Part shown: positions 46,781 through 54,603 of the stretch, piece by piece
Position numbering within the stretch: the stretch's first letter is position 1
Layout of the letters: the number at the start of each line of letters is the position of its first letter
Source: an uncultured Flavobacteriaceae bacterium
Lineage (GTDB): Bacteria > Bacteroidota > Bacteroidia > Flavobacteriales > Flavobacteriaceae
Length of the DNA stretch: 64,000 nt
Reading direction: 5' to 3'
NCBI GenBank assembly: GCA_947500435.1
Contig: CANMRV010000001.1
Span: forward strand, 620,001 to 684,000
Made by a program: the position numbers and the translations under genes
Notes under the pieces: generated by a model
Databases searched by the model: none
What the model saw: the letters and a program-made list of their open reading frames with translations, nothing else
What the model was told of the DNA's origin: nothing

Positions 46781-49700
46781 TTGTACTTAAACTGTCACAC
46801 ATACTACAGCCTCCGCTTCGGAACCTTTTCCGAAAAAGAACTCTTACGCCTAGCTCAAAAAAACCATGTGACCCAGCTGGCGTTGACCGATATTAATAAT
46901 ACTTCGGCCGGACTCAATTTTGTGCGATTGGCTCCTGAGCATAATGTGGAACCTATTTTGGGCATCGATTTTAGAAATAGCGCAGATCAATGTTATGTGG
47001 GAATCGCCAAAAACAACGAAGGATATTTAGAATTGAACAATTTTCTTTCTGAGCATCTTCATGAGAAAAGAGAGTTTTCTCCGATTGCCCCGAAATTTGA
47101 ACATGCCTATGTGGTTTATCCTTTCGAAAAAGTACTACAGAATGACCAATATAAATTTGCTGAGCATGAATTTATAGGGGTTTCCATTGCCGATTTGCGA
47201 CGTTTGCCTTTTTCAAGACTGTCGAAATTGAGAGACAAACTGGTCGTACAGCAACCTGTTACATTTCGTTCGAAAGCCGACTTCAATGCGCATCGATTGT
47301 TACGTGCTATCGATAACAATATTTTGTTGAGCATGTTGGATAAAACTGAGGAGGCCAACGAAAATGAAAAAATGTTTCCCATAGAGAGCTTGGCAGCTGC
47401 TTTTTCTGAGTATTCTTTTATTCTGGAAAATACGGAGCGTTTACTGAACTCCTGTTCTATTCATTTCGATTTTTCAAAAGATCGAGAGCCACAGAATTTG
47501 AAAACCTATACCGGTAGTCAAGAAGAGGATGAAAAAATGATTGAAAGGCTTTGTCAAGAGGGATTACCCTATCGTTATGAGAATCCTAATAAAGACATCT
47601 ACAATCGGCTGGAGAAAGAATTGCAGCTAATTAAGGAGAAAGGCTTTGTTTCTTATTTTTTGATTAATTGGGACATTGTTTCCGAAGCACGAAAAAGAGG
47701 TTTTTTTTATGTGGGTCGTGGTAGTGGAGCCAATAGTATCGTTGCCTACCTTCTGAGAATTACCGATGTAGACCCGATAGATTTAGACCTTTATTTTGAA
47801 CGATTCATCAATCTGTACCGCACCAATCCGCCTGATTTTGATATTGACTTTTCACATCGAGATCGGCCAGAGATGACCCAGTATATTTTCGATCGTTTTG
47901 AACATGTAGCGCTATTGGGTACCTATGTGACTTTTAAAGATAGAGGTGTCATTCGAGAATTGGGCAAGGTATTCGGCTTACCTAAAAGTGAAATTGATTT
48001 TCTCTCCGAGGGCAGGTATAACCCTTCAAAACTTGATGGGGTATCGTTATTGGTTTTAAAGTACGGGCGGTTGATTAAAGGTATGCCCAATTATTTAAGT
48101 ATACATGCTGGTGGTATCTTGATTACTGAAAAACCACTCCATTGGTTTTCGGCTACGAACCTTCCTCCCAAAGGCTTCCCCACAACACAATACGATATGG
48201 TCATCGCAGAAGATGTGGGACTTTACAAGTTTGATATTCTCGGACAAAGGGGATTGGCGAAAATCAAGGAATCCTTAGAAATCATTGCATATAATCAACC
48301 TGATGAATCCGATGGTTTTGATATTCATGATATCAAGAAATTTATAAAGGACCCGGTAATTAATAACCTTGTGAAAGCGGCACAATGTATGGGATGTTTT
48401 TATGTGGAATCGCCAGCCATGCGCATGCTACTTAAAAAGTTGGAAGTCGACACGTATTTGGGTCTGGTAGCCGCCAGTTCGATTATACGACCTGGGGTGG
48501 CAAAGAGCGGTATGATGCGCGAATATATTCTTCGGCATCGCAATCCTGGTAGAACTGAAGAGAAAGCGCATCCGGTGATGCTTGATATTATGCCCGATAC
48601 CTATGGGGTCATGGTCTATCAAGAGGATGTTATCAAAGTAGCCAATATTTTTGCTGGCCTCGATTTGGGAGAAGCTGATGTATTACGACGCGGTATGAGC
48701 GGAAAGTTCAGGTCGCGGGAGGAGTTTCAAAAAGTAAAGGAGAAATTTTTTGAGAACTGTAACCATAAAGGTTATGCAGAAAAACTTATTTCAGAAATCT
48801 GGGAACAGATTGCAAGCTTTGCCGGTTATGCTTTTGCAAAGGGGCATTCAGCTTCGTATGCTGTAGAGAGTTATCAAACACTGTTTTTACGTGCCTATTT
48901 TCCATTGGAATATATGGTAGCTGTGCTCAATAATGGTGGCGGATTTTACCGCTCTGAATTTTATGTGCACGAGGCCAGAATGCTGGGTGCCACGATTCAT
49001 CCACCTTGTATCAATAGGAGTTTCAATAAGAATGTGATTTATGGGAAGGATATCTTTCTCGGATTCGGGTATTTACGTGAATTGGAAAACCGTGTCTCAG
49101 AGCGAATTTTAAAGGACAGACTGGCTAATGGAATCTATAGCTCTCTAGAAGATTTTTTAGACCGCGTTTTTATAACCGTTGATCAAGCAAGCATTTTGAT
49201 TCGCATCGATGCATTCCGTTTTACGGGCGTGAATAAACATCAGTTGCTCTGGAAGGCACATCTCTTTCTCAATAAGAATGTAAAAATCGACCATCCGAAA
49301 TTATTCCCGCCTAGGCACCAAGATTTCAAGATTCCTAGATTGCATACCACGGATTTAGAAATGGCCTTTACACAATTGGAACTCTTAGGGTTTTGTCTGT
49401 GTAGTCCGTTTGAGCTATTAGCAGAACCTCCAAAAAACAATCGCTGTGTTAAGGATCTTGAGCGTTTTTTAAATCGTCGTATTGATATTTATGGCTATTT
49501 GGTCACTGTGAAAAATACAAGTACCCACAACGGAAAACGCATGCATTTTGCTACAATGATTGATCAAGAAGGGAAGGTTTTCGATACGGTATTGTTTCCA
49601 CCCGTAGCCGCCAAATATTACTTTAGGGGAAAGGGTATTTATCGTTTTTATGGAAAGGTGGTTAGCGAATTCGGGTTTTTAAGCATCGAAGTTATTAAAA

Positions 49701-49825
49701 TGGAAAAACAAAATTATGTGCCCGACCCGAGGTATACGGATATGAAGACGACCACTAGAGAATTAGGTTTCATACGAAAGAATAGTTCTTCAGCTGAAGA
49801 AAAATCTACGCCAGAAGAAGTATGA
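46781..49825 (+). CDS. DnaE2-like error-prone DNA polymerase III alpha subunit
   Basis: About 1014 aa: N-terminal PHP domain (LYLNCHTYYSLRFGTFS, LALTDINNTS), polymerase palm with catalytic Asp residues in PPDFDIDFSHRDR, fingers, and C-terminal OB region. It is shorter than the replicative alpha subunit (about 1160 aa or more), as for DnaE2/ImuC. No ATG is near: an in-frame TGA lies at 46769-46771, and the PHP metal site begins within five residues, so initiation should be at TTG 46781 (MYLNCH) or TTG 46775. It partners the Y-family polymerase for damage-induced mutagenesis. A palindromic repeat overlaps the stop codon. Confidence 0.9.
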   Translation: MYLNCHTYYSLRFGTFSEKELLRLAQKNHVTQLALTDINNTSAGLNFVRLAPEHNVEPILGIDFRNSADQCYVGIAKNNEGYLELNNFLSEHLHEKREFSPIAPKFEHAYVVYPFEKVLQNDQYKFAEHEFIGVSIADLRRLPFSRLSKLRDKLVVQQPVTFRSKADFNAHRLLRAIDNNILLSMLDKTEEANENEKMFPIESLAAAFSEYSFILENTERLLNSCSIHFDFSKDREPQNLKTYTGSQEEDEKMIERLCQEGLPYRYENPNKDIYNRLEKELQLIKEKGFVSYFLINWDIVSEARKRGFFYVGRGSGANSIVAYLLRITDVDPIDLDLYFERFINLYRTNPPDFDIDFSHRDRPEMTQYIFDRFEHVALLGTYVTFKDRGVIRELGKVFGLPKSEIDFLSEGRYNPSKLDGVSLLVLKYGRLIKGMPNYLSIHAGGILITEKPLHWFSATNLPPKGFPTTQYDMVIAEDVGLYKFDILGQRGLAKIKESLEIIAYNQPDESDGFDIHDIKKFIKDPVINNLVKAAQCMGCFYVESPAMRMLLKKLEVDTYLGLVAASSIIRPGVAKSGMMREYILRHRNPGRTEEKAHPVMLDIMPDTYGVMVYQEDVIKVANIFAGLDLGEADVLRRGMSGKFRSREEFQKVKEKFFENCNHKGYAEKLISEIWEQIASFAGYAFAKGHSASYAVESYQTLFLRAYFPLEYMVAVLNNGGGFYRSEFYVHEARMLGATIHPPCINRSFNKNVIYGKDIFLGFGYLRELENRVSERILKDRLANGIYSSLEDFLDRVFITVDQASILIRIDAFRFTGVNKHQLLWKAHLFLNKNVKIDHPKLFPPRHQDFKIPRLHTTDLEMAFTQLELLGFCLCSPFELLAEPPKNNRCVKDLERFLNRRIDIYGYLVTVKNTSTHNGKRMHFATMIDQEGKVFDTVLFPPVAAKYYFRGKGIYRFYGKVVSEFGFLSIEVIKMEKQNYVPDPRYTDMKTTTRELGFIRKNSSSAEEKSTPEEV

Positions 49826-49860
49826 GTTTCCCTCCTAACAAGGAGGGATTAAGGGAGGTG
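49824..49860. repeat. Dispersed 37-bp palindromic intergenic repeat, copy 2
   Basis: It matches 607-643 at 35 of 37 positions; one of the two differences lies in the loop of the CCCTCCT/AGGAGGG hairpin. The first two bases overlap the TGA of the polymerase gene. Like copy 1, it follows a gene on the plus strand. Confidence 0.85.
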
Positions 49861-50013
49861 GTTTCACCCTATTTGGGTTATCCATGGGATTCATGTAAGC
49901 ACTCATGATTTTCCACCAAGCTATTTTGTTTACTATTAACAACACCTGATAATCGAAATGACCCATTTAAAACAGGGCGCTTTTCCATTGAAAATTTGCT
50001 TAAATTAGAACCT

Positions 50014-52854
50014 ATGGAGGGCAGCATTGATTGGATATTTCAATTTTTAGGACGTTTACACCCTCTAGCTGTACATTTTCCCATAGCGTTGTTGACCGTA
50101 GCACTTATTTTGGAATCATTAACTATCGGACAAAAACGACAAGGACTCAGAGAGGGCATTAATTGGATGGTGTATATCGGAGGTACCCTAGCCGTAGTCT
50201 CGGCAATTTTAGGTTGGTTGCTTCGTACGCAAGACGATTATACGGGTGAACTTGTTCAAGATCATCAAAACTTGGGTATTGCCACGGCCATAGTTGCGGG
50301 TCTGACTGCGATACTGCTTCGAATGACTATGTGGGGGAGGTTTTCCAATTATTTATGGTATAGGTCAAGTTTAATACTAACAGCCGTTTTGCTCACCCTT
50401 ACAGGGCATTTGGGTTCGGACCTTACCCATGGCGAGGATTTTTTGACCAGTGTTTTGCCAGGTAATGAATCCCAGTTTGACCATGGAAAAACTTCTAACC
50501 TCTTAGCACGCCTCAACCCGCTTGACTCTTTAACCGAAACTCAACAAGATAGTTTAAACCTTGAAGTGAGGGCAATCTTGGCCCATAATTGTTACCAATG
50601 TCATAGTGAGAACAAACATAAGGGAGAATTGGTATTGGATAACAAGCGCGGCGTATTCAAAGGAGGGGAATCGGGCCCGGTGATAGTAGCCGGTATGCCG
50701 GGAGAAAGTGAGATGTATAAAAGAATTTCACTTCCCCCAGATCAAGACGGGGTAATGCCCAAAAAAGGGAAGGTATTACAGGCTAACGAAATTGAACTGA
50801 TTAAGCTATGGATTGAAAAAGGAGCACATTGGTCCGATCGGGCACTTAAGGTTTTCCCAGAAGCGGAATTGGCCCTACTTAAACCATCTTTGCCAAATTC
50901 AAGTAAAGAAAGCCATCCCGTTGATCAATTGATTGGCGCGTATTTTGAAAACCATAATGTGGATTGGACAGATGTGGTCAATGATCAAATCTTTGTTAGA
51001 CGTGTTTACTTAGATATTATCGGATTACTTCCAGAGCCGGAGCAAATAGTACAATTTGTAAATGACCAGCGACCGAACAAAAGGGAAGAACTCATCGATA
51101 AACTGTTGGCCGATAATCACGGATATACTCAACATTGGCTAAGTTTCTGGAACGACTTATTACGAAATGACTACAGTGGCCCGGGCTTTATAACTGGAGG
51201 AAGAAAACAGATTACAGATTGGCTCTACAAGGCATTGAAAGAAAACAAGTCGTATGATGAAATGGTCAAAGAGCTGGTTAATCCGAATGAAGATTCTGAA
51301 GGGTTTATCAAAGGAATTCAATGGCGCGGTGTGGTAAATGCAAGTCAACGTACTGAAATGCAGGCCGCACAAAATATTGGGCAATCATTGATGGGGGTGA
51401 ATGTAAAATGCGCCTCCTGTCATAGCAGTTTTGTCAGTAATTTGACGCTGGAACAATCCTATGGGTTTGCATCCATTTTTGCTGATTCATTGCTGGAATT
51501 AAATCGTTGTGACAAACCCATAGGGAAAATAGCAGAGGCGAGTTTTCTGTACCCTGAATTAGGTTCTGTAGAGGCCGAAACTTTGGAAGAACGATTAGAC
51601 ATGCTCGCTGAAGTAATGGTGAAGCCTGAAAACGGGAGAATATATCGAACCCTGACCAATCGAATATGGAAGCGATTAATGGGGCGCGGTATTGTTGAAC
51701 CAGTTGATGAAATGGACAACCCACCGTGGGACGCTGCATTATTAGATTGGTTGGCTGCTGATTTTATAGAATCTGGCTACGACTTAAAACATTTAATCAA
51801 ACGAATTTTAAGCTCGAAGGCGTATCAACTGACTACGGAGACCTATAAAAAACAAGACGGTCTAAAATCAAAATACGTTTTTAAGGGGCCAGTACCCAGA
51901 AGATTGACTGCAGAACAATTTTCAGATGCCGTAAGTCAGATTATTGCCCCAATGTATCATGCAGTGGCCTATGACCCAACAGACAAAGGACTCAGTTCAA
52001 GACGTATTTGGCATCGAGAGAGAAAATTCGATAGGGATGTTTTACCAGATCCAGGGAAAAGACATTTCCGAACGCAAATAATCTTACCAAAGAAGAAAAT
52101 AGAAAGGGCCAATATCTTGATTTCAGTTGATCATTCATATACCCTTTATATAAATGGCAAAAAAGTGTCCGATGGGGTTGATTGGAGAAAAGTGGATAAA
52201 CTAAGTGTAAAGGATTTCCTAGTAGAAGGTGAAAATGTAATTGCCATTGAAGGAACGAATGAGGGTAGCATTGCCAATCCCGCTGGAATATTGTTCGCTA
52301 TGCAAATTGATTATGCCAACGGAGAACAAATAGAAATAAATTCCGATAAAAATTGGAAAAGTACAGCGGATATTCCAGAGGAGAGTTGGGTCAATCTAGA
52401 TTTCAATGACCAAGATTGGCAAGAGGTTCGTGATTATGGCTCCGTGCATTGGGGAAAATTGGTGAACTTTTCTTTTCAGGATGAGGGGCAAAAATTTGCC
52501 AGGGCAAGCTTGGTTAAACAGCACCCGTTCATGAAAGCCATGGGAAGGCCGAGTAGGGAAAACGTAGCAACTTCAAGAGATAATCAGGCTACTTTACTTC
52601 AAGCTCTGGAGCTGACCAATGGAGCCTATTTTAATAATGTTCTAGAGGAAGGATCAGAGCTATGGCTTGAACAATATGGAGATAAAAGTGAAGCAATCAT
52701 TGAGAGCCTTTATAAAAAATCTTTAGGAAGAAGTCCAACCAGTAAAGAGAAAAAAGTGATGCTCATGGCTTTGGGTGATGAACCTAAAAAAGAAACCGTA
52801 CAAGATGTATTTTGGTCTACTTTGATGTTGCCAGAATTCCAATTTATATATTGA
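50014..52854 (+). CDS. PSCyt1/DUF1549/DUF1553 membrane cytochrome-like protein
   Basis: A 946-aa protein; ATG 50014 is preferred to TTG 49996. Residues about 12-140 contain four transmembrane helices of a DUF2231-like domain (LHPLAVHFPIALLTVALI). A periplasmic heme motif CYQCH (193-197) begins a PSCyt1 domain; a DUF1549 region follows (about 320-500) with a second CASCH at 466-470; residues about 700-790 look like a jelly-roll insertion; DUF1553 sections flank it (TNRIWKRLMGRGIV, LLQALELTNGAYFN). The set is characteristic of Planctomycetes and occurs in Bacteroidota. It probably moves electrons or modifies sugars with the DUF1501 partner 5 bases downstream. Confidence 0.88.
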   Translation: MEGSIDWIFQFLGRLHPLAVHFPIALLTVALILESLTIGQKRQGLREGINWMVYIGGTLAVVSAILGWLLRTQDDYTGELVQDHQNLGIATAIVAGLTAILLRMTMWGRFSNYLWYRSSLILTAVLLTLTGHLGSDLTHGEDFLTSVLPGNESQFDHGKTSNLLARLNPLDSLTETQQDSLNLEVRAILAHNCYQCHSENKHKGELVLDNKRGVFKGGESGPVIVAGMPGESEMYKRISLPPDQDGVMPKKGKVLQANEIELIKLWIEKGAHWSDRALKVFPEAELALLKPSLPNSSKESHPVDQLIGAYFENHNVDWTDVVNDQIFVRRVYLDIIGLLPEPEQIVQFVNDQRPNKREELIDKLLADNHGYTQHWLSFWNDLLRNDYSGPGFITGGRKQITDWLYKALKENKSYDEMVKELVNPNEDSEGFIKGIQWRGVVNASQRTEMQAAQNIGQSLMGVNVKCASCHSSFVSNLTLEQSYGFASIFADSLLELNRCDKPIGKIAEASFLYPELGSVEAETLEERLDMLAEVMVKPENGRIYRTLTNRIWKRLMGRGIVEPVDEMDNPPWDAALLDWLAADFIESGYDLKHLIKRILSSKAYQLTTETYKKQDGLKSKYVFKGPVPRRLTAEQFSDAVSQIIAPMYHAVAYDPTDKGLSSRRIWHRERKFDRDVLPDPGKRHFRTQIILPKKKIERANILISVDHSYTLYINGKKVSDGVDWRKVDKLSVKDFLVEGENVIAIEGTNEGSIANPAGILFAMQIDYANGEQIEINSDKNWKSTADIPEESWVNLDFNDQDWQEVRDYGSVHWGKLVNFSFQDEGQKFARASLVKQHPFMKAMGRPSRENVATSRDNQATLLQALELTNGAYFNNVLEEGSELWLEQYGDKSEAIIESLYKKSLGRSPTSKEKKVMLMALGDEPKKETVQDVFWSTLMLPEFQFIY

Positions 52855-52859
52855 CAGAA

Positions 52860-54299
52860 ATGAAGAAGGATGAAGTAAGTTGTGATTCCCGAAGGGATTT
52901 TATCAAGAAAATGGCGGCTGCCAGTTTATCAGCGGCATCTACCACCATCCCCTTATCCAGCTTTTTGAGTTCTTGTACTAGTGCTCCTATTATCACTTCA
53001 AAGGCCGATACGGTTATTTTACTTTGGATGGCCGGAGGTATGGCTCATACTGAGACATTTGACCCCAAGGCTTATGTTCCCTATGAGAAAGGCGTGGAAA
53101 GTAAACGGGTATTGAGTACGTTTCCCAAAAAACCGACAGTCGTTGATGGACTGGATTTTTCTGAAGGTCTGGAATCTATTGGAAGCGTTATGGACAAAGG
53201 CACTATTATTCGCTCCTATAAATCTGCGGATCTTGGGCATATTTTACATACAAGACATCAATACCATTGGCATACCTGTTATGAACCACCGCAGTCGGTA
53301 CAGGCTCCACATATTGGCGCATGGATTGCGAAAGAATTGGGTCCTGTTAATCCGGTGATTCCACCTTTTATTGCAATGGGACAGCGATTTACCGTAGGTG
53401 AAGCCGAAGAATTGAAAGCTTTTCATTCAGCTGGCTTTTTGGGAACAGAAAACGGTCCGTTCTTAATACCAGACCCTTCAAGTGGGCTTGATAGTGTAAG
53501 GCCTCCCCAAGGAATGTCAATTAAAAGATTTGAGGCACGCTACAAACTTTACAAAGAATTGGCTAATAAAAGTAAAGTCATGGAAAGTGGAAGTGACTAT
53601 CAGAGGGAATCTTTAATGCGTTCGATGGAGCAGTCATACCGTTTGTTAAACTCACCAGAAGCTGAAGTATTCGACTTGTCAAAAGAACCAAAGGAAGTTT
53701 ATGATACTTATAATACAGGTCGTTTTGGTTTAGGATGCCTTCTAGCGAAAAGACTGGCAATGAACGGAGGTAGATTTATCAGTGTTTCCACAGAATACGA
53801 ACCTTTTCTTGGGTGGGATACGCACGAAAATGGTCATACCCGAGCGAAAAAAATGAAGGGGTTAATAGATAGACCAATTGCTCAATTAATCAAGGATTTA
53901 GATGAATCAGGGCATCTAGATAGAACATTAATTATATTGGCCAGTGAGTTCAGTCGTGATGCTATCATGGAAGGTCGGCCAGGTTTAAAGGTGAAAGATC
54001 AGGTGGATCAACCCGATATCATCGAAGATGAGAAATTTTACGGAATGCACCGACATTTCACAAACGGAAGCTCGATATTGATGTGGGGCGGAGGTGTTAA
54101 AAAAGGAATGGTGTATGGAAAAACAGCAGATGAACGACCTTGTTCATCGATTGAAAACCCAGTTGTAATCGATCAAGTACATCAATCCATTTACCACGCC
54201 TTAGGCGTGCACCCTGAAACGAATTATACTATTGAAGGTAGACCCTTTTATACAACTCCAGATGGCCAAGGCAAACCAATACTGGATTTATTTGCTTAG
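52860..54299 (+). CDS. Tat-exported DUF1501 protein (arylsulfatase-like fold)
   Basis: A 479-aa protein with a twin-arginine signal (SRRDFIKK at about residues 10-17) and hydrophobic stretch ending SCTSAP. I use ATG 52860; the longer frame from 52812 lies inside the previous gene. DUF1501 has an alkaline-phosphatase/sulfatase-type fold; visible stretches are VILLWMAGGMAHTETFDPK, NGGRFISVSTEYEPFLGWDTHENG and IILASEFSRDA. Its biochemistry is unknown; it is almost always coupled with DUF1549/DUF1553 cytochromes, as here. A strong terminator follows. Confidence 0.88.
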   Translation: MKKDEVSCDSRRDFIKKMAAASLSAASTTIPLSSFLSSCTSAPIITSKADTVILLWMAGGMAHTETFDPKAYVPYEKGVESKRVLSTFPKKPTVVDGLDFSEGLESIGSVMDKGTIIRSYKSADLGHILHTRHQYHWHTCYEPPQSVQAPHIGAWIAKELGPVNPVIPPFIAMGQRFTVGEAEELKAFHSAGFLGTENGPFLIPDPSSGLDSVRPPQGMSIKRFEARYKLYKELANKSKVMESGSDYQRESLMRSMEQSYRLLNSPEAEVFDLSKEPKEVYDTYNTGRFGLGCLLAKRLAMNGGRFISVSTEYEPFLGWDTHENGHTRAKKMKGLIDRPIAQLIKDLDESGHLDRTLIILASEFSRDAIMEGRPGLKVKDQVDQPDIIEDEKFYGMHRHFTNGSSILMWGGGVKKGMVYGKTADERPCSSIENPVVIDQVHQSIYHALGVHPETNYTIEGRPFYTTPDGQGKPILDLFA

Positions 54300-54349
54300 T
54301 CCATTTAGAATTCTATACATTAAAGCAAGTACAAAACTGCTACAAACTA

Positions 54350-54382
54350 AAAAGAGCTCCGTCTTTCGATCGGAGCTCTTTT
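54350..54382 (+). terminator. Strong intrinsic terminator after the DUF1501 gene
   Basis: AAAAGAGCTCCG (54350-54361) and CGGAGCTCTTTT (54371-54382) form a perfect 12-bp stem with a 9-base loop; the right arm provides the T-run. Symmetric A and T runs make it potentially bidirectional. Confidence 0.9.
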
Positions 54383-54603
54383 ACGAGAACACTATATGAA
54401 AATGAAAAAATTTACTTCTTAATTACACTCCAAAGATATAGCGATACTACAGTTTGAGAAAAGAAATGATGTGTAGCAAGGCAAAGTTGTGGTGAGCGCC
54501 TATGATTTTGTTTTCTAGAAAATCATTTGGGTCAATATTTCGGCCAATAGCGTTTCCTTAGGGTTGAAATAAAACTTAATTTTAAAGATTAATATAATTG
54601 ACT

